This document shows positions 47,599 through 58,930 of a DNA stretch of 64,000 nt, in pieces. Under the pieces are notes generated by a model, which saw only the letters and a program-made list of their open reading frames with translations, did not search any database and was not told the origin of the DNA. The DNA is taken from positions 19,641,085 to 19,705,084 of the forward strand of contig OX463786.1 in the NCBI GenBank assembly GCA_949825025.1. Reading direction: 5' to 3'. Source of the DNA: Siphlonurus alternatus. Its lineage: Eukaryota; Arthropoda; Insecta; Ephemeroptera; Siphlonuridae. A program made the translations under genes and the position numbers. Within the stretch, counting starts at the first letter, position 1. Every line of letters begins with the position of its first letter.

Positions 47599-48229
47599 GT
47601 AATATCTTTTTACAGACGAAGTGTCAACAAATATGCTTCTCAAATATTACACACAGAATTTAATAAGAAATCGTTTGATGTAACATTCTTGGTCATTGCT
47701 TTAGTAATAAATTAGTTTCAAAATTTTGAAACGAATCATTTCAACCTGGACTGTATCTTGCAGAAAGTTCTTCAAGACAGAAACGCGCAATGATCTCCTT
47801 TTAGTAATTCCTAGACCAGAGTTTTGAAGTGTATTTCATTTTGTACTTTTTTAACTATTCTTCACATATTAGATAACAAAAATGAAATAGCAGGCTTAGA
47901 AAATTAGAAAATTAAAGAAGTAAGGCCAAGTATTTTACCATGTATAGGCTTATGCATTGTACTTCAGAGAGTTAATTTCTACGATTTTTCTTAAATGGGT
48001 CACTTTACAAATGAGATCAAGTTTTCAAAGTGAACTTAATAACTTAGTACGTTATCTTGTTACTAATTAGAAGAGCTGAATCATTGCATTTAATGCATAA
48101 ATGTGAGTTTTTTGAAAAATAGGTACTTTAAATAAAGCGGTGAAAATAGTTTTTCGCGACTGGAGCGCCATCTATCAGATACATAATAAACCATTTTTGT
48201 AAAATTGGGATTAATTTACTAATTAAATC

Positions 48230-48773
48230 CATGATACAACTATAATAGATAGGTCCGTCAGCCCTACGAATTTGGACTGATCTGCGCATTTTGGCCAAAA
48301 ACACCCAAGGTGACGTCACGTAGTGAGCTCAAAACAGCTGTTTTGCTGCACGAGGGGCCCCTACCGGAGCAGAATTTTTGTTCAACATTAGCGAGAACGT
48401 TGCTTTTTATGTCATCTCAAATTTGATATTTATTTGCAATACTACAAGCCAAACCGGTTGCAGTAACGTATTAAAAGAATTTTTAAACACTGCAATTCGC
48501 AAGCAATCTGGGGTAGAAGTTCGTATCTTTGTTCATAAAGCATACAAAGTTGCTATTGGCTGTGCGCAGATTAGTCACCTAGCGTTTGCGCAGCTTCATT
48601 TGGATTCAAGCTTTTTTATCATGCACACTTCGCAGAGCCATGCGCAGTAGACTACTAACATTTAAAACTCGTTTCTGCGCAGCTTTTCTAAGCCGTGGCT
48701 ATTAATTTACGGAAAACTCTATAATAGAGCAGAAAAAATTAAACGTATGCACCGTGCGCATGGGACGGCCCTG
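48230..48773. mobile_element. 544-bp non-autonomous DNA transposon, hAT-like, present only in the right arm
   Basis: Flanked by direct repeats AATTAAATC (48221-48229 and 48774-48782). The left arm has a single copy at the empty site (34003-34011). One end, in reverse, reads CAGGGCCGTCCC, resembling hAT termini; the other end starts CATGATACAAC and is not an obvious match. An open frame at 48378-48650 has no recognisable content. Insertion is certain; the hAT assignment is tentative. Confidence 0.75.
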
Positions 48774-51719
48774 AATTAAATCGGTAATTGACTTGGGTTT
48801 GTCTGTACGTTTAAAACGGTGGAGGGGGTTTAACCTGATAATGAAGGAAATGTAAAAAATAAATTACAATGTCCTACTTATTGTCTTTCTACTGACATTT
48901 TACAAAAAAAAATTTTTTTGTGTGTTTTAGCCCAAATTTCCTAGTTGAATTTGTCCCAACCCTTGGCAAAAATGACAAAAAATTATGTATAAACTCATAG
49001 TTAATGTCACGTAAAATTTTGAAGCGGATCTCCGTGTCCTTCACGTAATGCCACGGCTTTTAGATTGCGCAACCCTTTGTAGCCGCGTGATGTAATTAAT
49101 TAAGTACGTGGTTCCTATTACTTTGAACGCGTGCAACTGAGACAAACAATTAGGGCCGATAAAATGTCTATACAAAGAAAATAATTTAAATTGCAGACTC
49201 GTTGTCCTTCTAGCCTATATTTGTCCATATGTAGCAAAACCTATAGACACGCAGAATATAACATCAGTTACATTTTAGCCCAAATTATATGTGTAACGTT
49301 AAATTTACTTGAAAAAATATAATAAATCCTAACATCGGGTTTATGGAGCATGGGTGGAATTTTTTTCTACGAGAATACTTTGTCCTAACTGTCTGAAAAA
49401 AAATATTGACCAAAATTATCCGTGCAGCACAAGTGACGTCAATGCAACACGGTTTCGGTAGCCGCTGGTTTCCTATTTGTCAGAACGTAATAAAACTTGG
49501 GCACAATTTACATACATATCAGATGCATAATATATTGTGAAAATCAACCGCAGAACCCGTGTCCTTCGTATGAAAATTTTTCCTTAATTGGGCAAAAAAT
49601 TTAAAAAAATTACTTTTTGGGCTAAAAAAATTAAATTTGGGGTCAAACACAATAAATAATTATTTTATTATACCTAAATAATTATCAAATTGATTTTGAG
49701 ACACGCAGTCCTTGTCCTTCTTGACTTTTTATCGTTAATATACCAAACGCGCTATGCAGCGCGCTTGGCCTGTTATGACGCTATTAGAATTTTAATTAAT
49801 TCCCTAATTATCTGAACGTTAACATAATTGGGTGACCGCATCCTGAGTATTACTTGCATTTATTACCAAAAAATTAATTTGCAACTCGGTGTCCTTCATT
49901 GCCAAAATTAGGTAATTATCCCAGAATTGCGGAGCATGTACTAAAATTGTTTTTCTTTATATAAATTAAAATTATATGAATTAGAGAAAGTAAACTGATT
50001 CTAATTACTAATAACATCGTTTTTTATGATATGGTAAAGTTTTGGACGTCATTGTATTGGTTTTTGATGCTTTTTTATTGAATAATTAAATTTGCGTGAC
50101 ACCTGAAGCGTCATTTTTAAAAAATTGCCACCCCTTAATTTCGAGTCCGGACGTTATGAAATTTCGGCATAGTATATTTTATTTGCCCTTCTATCAGTTC
50201 CGTTTTGTAATATTTACCAATCTGGTGTCCTTCGAGGTAAAAATTTGACTTTAATTAACGAAAATACTTGTATTGATGACATTTTTTATACTTCAGTTTT
50301 CTACGTCAATTTAAACTTCTAAGTGTTATAATAGTGTAAAATCGATGCATTATGCATTGAACAACAACATTCAATGCACTAGAACGCCGAACAATAACTC
50401 ATTAATTAGGTATTAATGAATTACTAGTGCAATGCGCTAGCCTCGCACCCAGGCCCCCACAACTCTGTTGAACGTTTTATACAAGTTATACATAATTATA
50501 TAACTTCAGGGTCGTTCAAATAAAAGCAGCAAGCAGCTGACGAAGCCTGACGATCGAGCTCACGTGTTGATTTGCTATCACTGCAAATTTTGGCAAAAAA
50601 CGGTAAATATAACCACATAAACCTTTTATTGCTTTTATTCTGCACTTCTCATGCAGTTTTTCATTTCACCTATTAATACTACCAAGCAAAATTGACATTT
50701 ATCACAGATGAACAGATATATGGTCGAATTAAGGCGAGGCGTACGTCGGGGTTTGCTTTTTTCTTGGCTCTTCATCCTTCATCCACTTTTGGCCAGTTTG
50801 GCAGGCCGGGCCTTTATCAGCCGCACATCATTTATATAATATATAAATGGCGTCACTTTCAAAAAATCTTTAAAGTGGCATATCTTGCAATAAATTTTGG
50901 GTAAAACTGGATCTGAGCACAACATAAAATACTCTGAAATCATTCATCCTCTTTCAAAAAAATCAATAAAAAGATGATTTTGGTTTTTGGTCAAAAAATG
51001 CCCATATATCTATATACCGGATGTAGGCCGATCGAAGATTTTATAACATTTTCAGTCCGGATTTTGAAACTTACCTTGGGAATTAACAATCTTTGAGAGA
51101 CTTCTCATCCCAATTTTTGCGGGTTAATTCCCATAAGGATTAATTTTCAAGATTTTTTTCCGGAAAAACGGCTCCGTAAGAAATTTTTTTTATTTGAAAA
51201 TCCATTAAAGAATTCATCATAGATTACGATCGTATTTTTTAATGGTCAGCATCCATGATGACATCACCAATAATCCTTTGTCCTCCCATTTACTTACAAA
51301 AAAAGATTGGGCGCACGTAAGATCCTATACGGAGCAATTTTTCGATCGCTTATTGTTAACCCTCTAAATAAGTTATGTTTGCAAATTTAAAAATACGTAT
51401 TGGCACTAACCTTTTACGTTTGCTGCTGTAAAATTTTTATTATTTGCCTTGGGTCAGTTAAATTAAAGAGCATCTAAAGAATTTCGCGGTAGTAGTGTTT
51501 TAATTGACTTCGAGACGAAAAAACGTGCGCATAAGGGTTGCGCGCCGATGCGCGGTGGTTGTAGCAGGAGTCAAAATCAGCAAACGAACATGGCGACTTA
51601 TATAATTTTTCTGATGGATACTTACCATTGGTACCATATATAGTTCAGACGAAGTTGGAGTAAAAAGCTGTTTTCTGTGTTCGCCATAAGGATGCATGTT
51701 AAAGTACCGTCCTCCGAAA

Positions 51720-51857
51720 CACCAACTTTGTGAATTTTTTGTGGTGAAGCTATTTGAGATGGATTTTTTTGGTTTTCATTTCTCAATAGAGGGCGAGTTA
51801 AACTATTTTTAGAAGATAAAATATTCAAAAAAATTAAATCGCTCACTCTACTTTAAA
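51720..51857. mobile_element. Diverged arm of the 650-bp fold-back family
   Basis: ACTTTGTGAATTTTTT, GCTATTTGAGATGGATTTTT and CTCACTCTACTTTAA follow the order of the right arm of 39563-40217. A matching opposite arm is not clear; decayed pieces occur near 51050-51200. Confidence 0.5.
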
Positions 51858-52113
51858 TAAGTCTTACATGTAATACATAAGACTTAAAATTTATTTTTTC
51901 CTTTATCCAAAATAGACAGTGACATCATTTTATAACACTTTTTAACCATTTAACTATGCAACAAGCAAGCGTGTAAGACTTTTTCATTTGAGTTCGCATA
52001 GCGAGCTATGCATTCATATATTTTTTAACTTGTATACGCAGAGGTGCTAATATAATTCACATTCAAATAATATTTTTTATGTAAGATTATAATGTTTCAT
52101 TTATATAGATATA

Positions 52114-52762
52114 TTAAAGTAAAGTGCGCGCCAGAAAAAAAAAGTTTAGTTAGTATTTTCTAAAAATATTTCAAGTAGTACTCCATATCAAACCAAAATT
52201 AAAAAAATTCTATCTCAAATAGGTTTGCCAGAAAAAAATTCCAAAGTTAGAGTGAATGCGTCGCTTAACATGGGGCCTTACCTGACAAAAACCCTCGAAT
52301 ATCTCGAAAAAATACACCGTTAGGTGGTATGAAAAAAATATAGTGATATTTTATGACCCGGGCTTTAAACAAAAACCGATTAAAAAATTTTCGCTCGAAT
52401 CCATTTTTCCGTAAAAAAATCGAGAAAATCTACCATGTTAATTCCCATAAGATTTTTGATTATTTTTTTACGGAAAAATGGATTCGAGCGAAATTTTTTT
52501 TTATCGGTTTCTGGTTAAAGATATCACTATATTTTTTTCATACCACCTAAACGGTGTATTTTTACGAGATATTTGAGGGTCTTTGTCATGAGGTAAGGCC
52601 CCATGTTAAGCGACGCGTTCACTCTGACTTTGAAATTTTTTTCTGGCAAACCTATTTGAGATAGAATTTTTTTAATTTTGGTTTGATATGGAGGACTATA
52701 ACTTGAACTACTTTCAAAAAATAATAACTCAACTTTTTTTTCTGGCGCGCACTTTACTTTAA
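52114..52762. mobile_element. 650-bp fold-back transposon flanked by TTAA (copy 2)
   Basis: Same ends (TTAAAGTAAAGTGCGCGC) and interior as 39563-40217, with mirrored arms meeting near 52440. Small indels separate the copies. Confidence 0.88.
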
Positions 52763-53251
52763 ATAGAGGAATTATATTTAACTTGACTTAATATCATAGT
52801 ATATGTGACTGACTGCGGGGATTCAACTAAAACTTTTGCCGTCAAAACAATCTGATTTCTTTCATAATGATACTTCAGCATGAGAAAATAAAAAATATAA
52901 AAAGTTTAAGGTGTATGCAAATTGATTTTATACAAGCTTTTGAAATTTTAAGCCTATATAAAGCCCCATGTTTATTTCAATATTTTTTTCTTTTTTTCGG
53001 GATGGTCAAAGCACCTTAAAATTTTTTTCATACATAACTGTCACCCTAGGCTACAAAATGACATTACAATATTTAGACCAACTTAACATTCTAGTTTTGG
53101 ATATATATAGACCTATATGGTCACAATACCTTAACTTACTGTTAAACACTGAACGTTTTTCAATACTTTTAATGTTTTCTGGTAAATTATTGTATAACAA
53201 TGGCCCCAGAATACGTGGGTGTCTGTTACCACGTCAGATGTGGATTTAGCA

Positions 53252-53606
53252 TTAAGGGTAAGATAACGCCACCAATGTTAAAAAAAATCCCTCTCACAAA
53301 AATTCTGAAAAAAATTTAAAATGTTCTCCTCTACACCCCCTATCAGTAGCTAAAATATCAGGTATACAAATACGATCTAGTTTTTGAGTTATGAATTTTT
53401 AAAGTTGACCAATTTAACATGGGAGTTTCATTTCTCCATGTTAAAGTAGTCAACTTTAAAATTTTATAACTCAAAAACTAGATCGTATTTGTATACCTGA
53501 TATTTTAGGTACTGATAGGGGGTATAGAGGAGAACATTTTAAATTTTTTTCAGAATTTTTGTGAGAGGGATTTTTTTTAACATTGGTGGCGTTACCTTAC
53601 CCTTAA
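53252..53606. mobile_element. Family A fold-back element (copy 5), upstream of the PLAAT-like gene
   Basis: TTAAGGGTAAGATAACGCC and GGCGTTACCTTACCCTTAA ends. 355 bp, ending 225 bp before the PLAAT-like start codon. Confidence 0.92.
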
Positions 53607-53831
53607 TGTGAATTATTTTGGGACTTTCTTAATTGTGTTGTAACCTGTTAATTCAGAATTAATTCTAAAATTATCAAGATTATTTCATACATATATAATA
53701 TTATAGCTAAAATGCATATAATGATGGAAAATTTAATATTTTTTAATATTTATTTATTGATATTGTTCTTGTTATATTGTTATATTATTATATTGTTATT
53801 GTTCTTGATCATTACAGAATTATTACAAAAT

Positions 53832-56290
53832 ATGGGTAACGCATTAGCTGAAGAAGAATATAAGGAAGGATCTACAGTTGAAGCTGAAGAATTCGTTCGC
53901 AATAACATGGGGAAACCTGCAGATCTGATTTGCTTTGATCGTGGGGGATACCAGCATTGGGCAATTTATGAAGGTGATGGGTACGTTATCAACGTCCCAG
54001 CTGAGGGCAAGAACGACAAGTTCAGCACTGTGACCAGGGAGAAGTTGGTGGATGTCGCTAACAAAGTGCCGAACAAAACCAAAGTATACGTCTACAATCA
54101 ACTTAGAGAAGCGGAATTACTTACCAATAGATATAAGGAAAAAAAGTAAGTTACATAATTCTTTAAATATTTTTTGAAAATGTACCCACATTAATATAGA
54201 GATTTAAGAAATAAAAATCTTTGACCAAGGTTTTGAAAAAATGAACATATTTTTGAGTTCAAATTTTTAAAATCCCTTTTCTAATAAAGATTTTTAAAAT
54301 AGGTGCCGAAGTAAAAAAATCCTAAAACTGTCTTTAATGGCTAAAAATATATACTTTGCCGAATGTCATATATGTTATTAAGGATTAACATCAGCAATGA
54401 TTCCTTTGAAATTTTCAAAATACCCTTTAAAACAGCAAAATAGATGACCTTTGTTTTCTGAAGTTAAATTACAGAGAAAATTTAAAACAGGTCTTTATGG
54501 AGATTTCAATTATTTTGAATTTTGATAAAAAACGACTAAGGATTTCTTACAATTTTTTTTTAAACGAAAAATTGAATTTTTTGCTATTTTTCAGAATTTT
54601 CTAAAAATGGTTTAATTACTAAAAATATTTGAATTTTAAAAGTGATCCCCAGGTTGAACTGCCCCAAAATAATTAATTCCGATTCTTTGAATAGAAGCAG
54701 GGGTCAAAGTGAGGGGAGACAGGGGGGACCAAGTCCCCCCAAGAGAAATTCAGGGGGGACAGGTCCCCCCTGTACACATTCCAGCCAAGGAAAGAAAAAA
54801 TAAAAAAATTACACATTAATTGATTAGCAATACATATTTAGTGAAATAATAATTAAACACAATTTTTTTTTCTTAATCAGCAAAACTCTAAATTTAAACA
54901 TTTTTTTTATTGAAACTCGTATGATTGAATATTGTGTGATACAGTATATCAGAGATCATTATAAATTTGACTTCAAAAAAATTTAGTCTCTCGATCTCGC
55001 ATAGTTTTAAAATATTTTTGAAAGAAATGTGTATTGAAAAGTTGTTATTTTGGTGAGGCCACGCCCCCTTTTTAAAAAAATTCCACCTCCGGCGGGGTTT
55101 GTCAATTCATCCGATGGTCAAATCAGAGCGTCCTAATCAAGTACGCTCGATCTGTTCAAATCACGTGAATGGGTCCCCCCATAAGATCGTGACCACTTTG
55201 ACCCCTGAATATAAGTTTAAAAACCCTTCACGAGACTTCATACCAAAATTCAAAATTTTCTGTGTATTAATTAGTTCCTGATATGTGTATGTACAGTACA
55301 TAAGGAGGTCCCAGGCGCGGATCCAGAAAAAAAATTCGGGAGGGGCTGCCTCCATAAGGGCAATGTAAAAAAAAAAAAAAATTGGAGTGGGGGAAATGCC
55401 TATATCATATTGCCCATGTTAAATCCAAAATTTCGGGGGGGAGCCCCCCCCCCCCCCCCCTGGATCCGCGCCTGGGAGGTCCTAGCTATTAGATAATTTG
55501 ACTGGAGGAAGGAGGTAGATGGCTTTTATACAGCCGCGTCCATACTCCGCGTTCAGTAACCATGAAAGTCCTCAGACGTAAGACAGCTATAGTATTGCCT
55601 GGACGTTACATTAGTGGTCATTTTGTGTGTTTTGTTTGTCCAACGTTTGATGAACATTTTATAGGCTTGCCTTTCTTGTCAACCTACTGTGAATTACAAA
55701 AGTGTACCATGAGAAAATGTATAAATTACCAAAAAAAAAAAAGTTTTATTTTTTTTTTTGCATGAATTGAGTATTTTTATAGAACTTGAATTTACATGAA
55801 TTTTTGTGTAAATAAGTAAGATAAAAAAATCCCGAATAAAACGGTTGATTTTATATTGAATTTTAAAATATAACTAAAGTACGTCATGGGCTCACATAAT
55901 AGCCTGTGACGTAACAAATAACAATGTCCTATGGTAATAACATGATTATTAGTTAATCAAAGTGACACAAGGAATTTACTGTGCTATTTTTTAATAATTC
56001 ATAGAAAATTAAGTTTTTGTCTTAAAAATCTGAAAAATTTCATGTAAATTCTTAAAAACTTAATAATTTTTGGAAAATGAAATACAGAAATTTCATGCTA
56101 CCTTGTCTATTGTTTCAGTTGTGACTTCACTCGCAGCGTAGAAACACAGTTAGATGCAGCTCGTAAGATGGTGGGACAAACCATTGAGTACGATTTTCTA
56201 TGTAAAAACTGTGAACATTTTGCAACCGAGTGTAAGTACGGGGACGGTTTTTCCTCTCAGTCTCCTGTTGACGATCCATATAGATTGTAG
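53832..56290 (+). CDS. PLAAT/HRASLS-like phospholipase A/acyltransferase (LRAT fold), two coding exons
   Basis: Exons 53832-54145 and 56119-56290 join in phase (GTAAGT donor, TTTCAG acceptor) to give 161 residues, the usual size for PLAAT proteins. Family members remove or transfer phospholipid acyl chains through a thioester on Cys. Seen: HWAIYEGDGYVIN (catalytic His about residue 46, then Asn where most PLAATs have the second His) and KNCEHFATECKYGDG (catalytic Cys in NCEHF). The C-terminal membrane segment typical of mammalian members is absent. The N-terminus MGNALAEE could be N-myristoylated, which might replace it. The frame is open 40 codons upstream with a very hydrophobic stretch, but that DNA looks like a pyrimidine-rich acceptor (CATTACAG), so MGN is the preferred start and a 5'UTR exon is likely. 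AATAAA follows at 56335-56340. Confidence 0.92.
54698..55207. mobile_element. 510-bp hAT-like MITE in the PLAAT-like intron
   Basis: Terminal inverted repeats CAGGGGTCAAAGTG/CACTTTGACCCCTG. Flanked by AATAGAAG (54690-54697) and AATATAAG (55208-55215), an 8-bp target duplication with one mismatch. Internal GGGGGGACC/GGTCCCCCC words pair as well. Confidence 0.85.
55312..55474. mobile_element. 163-bp hAT-like MITE with perfect 8-bp target duplication
   Basis: Ends CAGGCGCGGATCCAG/CTGGATCCGCGCCTG, flanked by GGAGGTCC on both sides (55304-55311 and 55475-55482). Interior has poly-A and poly-C runs. Lies in the PLAAT-like intron. Confidence 0.93.
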
Positions 56291-56334
56291 GCTTCTTGTC
56301 GGTATAATGAGGATCTTATAATTTTTTTAACAAT

Positions 56335-56340
56335 AATAAA
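56335..56340 (+). terminator. Poly(A) signal AATAAA of the PLAAT-like gene
   Basis: AATAAA 45 nt after the stop codon, followed by T-rich sequence. Confidence 0.6.
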
Positions 56341-57157
56341 GTATATATGTAATTAAATATAAAGTTTTATTTAATTATTATTCAATTTTGTACCTTTCAG
56401 TCAGTCAGTTATTTAAAAATTGCTTCTTATAATTTGAAGTAAAATGTAGATAAGATAGATACGTATCAGTATATTGATCGATTGTGTTGTGGTTAAAATA
56501 ACTAACAGTATCAATATATTATATAAACAAAAAATATATTAATAATAATAATCAATATATCATATATTATATAAACAAAATAAGAACACAATACATAATA
56601 ATATTAGTACACAATATAGGTACAATTTTGTTTGTATTTTGGGCAAATTATATTTCATTTTGGTTTGTATATAATAATAATATAATATTATATATGTATA
56701 ATATAATCAATATTTTTCTTTTATTTTTTAGGTTATTTATATATTAATATTTTATAATCTATTCTGTACACTGTTTTTGTGTTCAATAAACAATTTGTTA
56801 TTAAAATAACTAACCAGCGATTCCTACTGTACACTGCACATAGTTACTTTAGCCACCACGTGACTTTTGTTAGTCCGTTTTGCCAATTCGTGTCATTCGC
56901 TGTAGTTGAGATTATAGCCACAGCTAGCACCATCAATATAGCACTTGCTGTAGTGACAATGTTTACCTTTATCACAAGGTATAGCGAAAGAAAAGTTTGA
57001 GCGGGGGCATACATGACCAAAAAGTGTCAATTGCTCCAAAATACTAACCAACCAACCAAAAGTTTAAGCAGTATGCAAGCAATTTTTTTATCCCCGTCAG
57101 CTATGTTTACATTGTCAGCTGTTTAATATTTTATTCCAAAAGCTACTGCATACAGTG
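56341..57157. other. AT-rich intergenic DNA
   Basis: Repeated ATATTAT-like words at 56,500-56,750. A short open frame at 56779-57000 is hydrophobic but matches nothing I recognise. No gene called. Confidence 0.6.
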
Positions 57158-57534
57158 TTAAGGGTATAAGGTAAAATGCCCATGCAATGTTTTAAAAAAA
57201 AATCCCACACATGAAAATTATGATTTTTTTTTTAAATGTTCTCCTCTACATCCCCTATTAGTAGCTAAAATATCAGGTATACAAATTTAAGCCAGTTTTT
57301 GAGTTATGAATTTTTAAAATTGACTAATTTAACATGGAAGTTCCATTTCTTCATGTTAAAGTAGTAAACTTTAAAAATTCACAATTCAAAAACTAGCTCG
57401 AATTTGTACACCTGATATTTTAGCTACCAATAGCTAGGGGATGTAGAGGAGAACATTTTTTTTTTCTTTTCATGTGTTGGATTTTTTTAACATTGCAGGG
57501 TAATATACTATTACATAAAATACCTTACCCTTAA
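57158..57534. mobile_element. Family A fold-back element (copy 6), diverged
   Basis: TTAAGGGTATAAGGTAAAAT at the left and ATACCTTACCCTTAA at the right, with mirrored CTCCTCTACATCCCCTA and TTCATGTTAAAGTAGTAAAC words inside. Confidence 0.88.
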
Positions 57535-58136
57535 GTTACATTAAATTTACCTGTATCTCAAAATAATGTAAAACATTTATATTAAAATATTAGCTAGAAA
57601 ATTTCTACATATTATAGCTAGCAAATTATTGGATAATAAAGGTTTAATGATATATATAAAAAGGTATATACAGAGTGAGTCACAATTCGTGTGTCATTTC
57701 TATCCTCTAATTTGGAATTGCAAAAGTGCTTGTAGAAACTTCAAATTTCGTACAGTGGTAGCTGAGGGTTGTTTGTTTTATATTCTGGCGGTGAAAATTT
57801 TTTCCCACCCTTATTTCATCCCTTCTGGGGGGTGGGTTCCCGTTTTTTACAAAACCCTTATGGGCTTACAATGTTAATGAAAAAGAGATTAAAAAAATTT
57901 CGAATTTCAGTCTGAAAATTTCAAACTAGGGGTTTTCGAGTATGAGAAAAACAGTGGTGACATTAATTTTTTACTGCCGTTGACCCTTGACCCTTCGCAG
58001 GGTCAGAATTTGTCTCTCACAGACCCTTTTTTTTTAATTTTCACATTATCTTCATGTTGGAAAGCTTTTAAGCGTTTTCAAGCATGGTAAAACCAATGAA
58101 AGACCTATCAAAGTGTTAAAATTGGTCCCTGGACCT

Positions 58137-58930
58137 TGCAGGGGTCACTGGTGACCCCTGGCATGACCTTTTTTCCAAAAATTTCAATTACGATGAAATT
58201 GATGAGTTTTAAAGGGTTTTCGAGGACGATAAAACTGATGGAATTTCTTGCAAAGTGATAAAATTGATCCCTGACCTTGCAGGGGTCACTGGTGACCCCT
58301 GGCATGACCTTTTTTCCAAAAATTTCAATTGCGTTGAAATTGATGAATTTTAAAGGGTTTCGAGGACGATAAAACTGATGGTAGTTCTTGCAAAGTGATG
58401 AAATTGATCCTTGACCTTGCAGGGGTCACTGGTGACCCCTGGCATGACCTCTTTTCCAAAATTTTCAATTGCGTTGAAATTGATGAGTTTTAAAGGGTTG
58501 TCGAGGACAATAAAACTGACGGAAGGTCTTGCAAAGTGATGAAATTGATCTTTGATCTTGCAGGGGTCACTGGGGACCCCTGGCATATGACCTTTTTTCC
58601 AAAATTTTTAATTACAATGAAATTGATGAGTTTTAAAGGGTTTGAAGGACAATAAAACTGATGGAAGGTCTAGCAAAGTGATGAAATTGTTCCCTGACCT
58701 TGAAAGGGTCACTATTAGTGACTATTAGTGACCCCTGGCATGACCTTTTTTCCAAAATTTTCAATTGCGATGAAATTGATGAGTTTTAAAGGATTTTCAA
58801 GGACGATAAAACTCATGGAAGGTCTTGCAAAGTGATAAAATTGATCCCTGACCTAGCAGGGGTCACTAGTGACCATTTTCCTATCTTATTTTGAATTCTC
58901 GGATTGCCTCCATATTAATTTGCAAATAAG
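58137..58930 (-). repeat. Tandem array, left arm (~141-bp units, six copies)
   Basis: Each unit carries AGGGGTCACTGGTGACCCCT followed by GGCATGACCTTTTTTCCAAA, AAATTGATGAGTTTTAAAGG and TTGCAAAGTGATRAAATTG. The last copies are more diverged. A further mirrored array lies at 59727-60640. Confidence 0.92.

Larger units (their letters stand above)
45677..50507 (-). repeat. Right arm of the long inverted duplication
   Basis: Reverse complement of 32277-37881, 4.83 kb. Coordinates map as left + right = 83558 near the inner end and 82784 at the outer end. The shift is explained by the private insertions in each arm plus a few small indels. The inner end stops within ETS exon c and directly abuts an AT-rich stretch and a truncated fold-back element (45350-45660). 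It lacks the retrotransposon of the left arm. Confidence 0.95.
50508..53251. other. Region between the palindrome and the PLAAT-like gene
   Basis: Besides fold-back elements (51720-51857, 52114-52762) no gene is recognised. Confidence 0.6.

Noticed and set aside
48378..48650. 90-codon frame in the right-arm insertion
   Set aside because: Inside a 544-bp non-autonomous element, no recognisable domain, and too short for a transposase.
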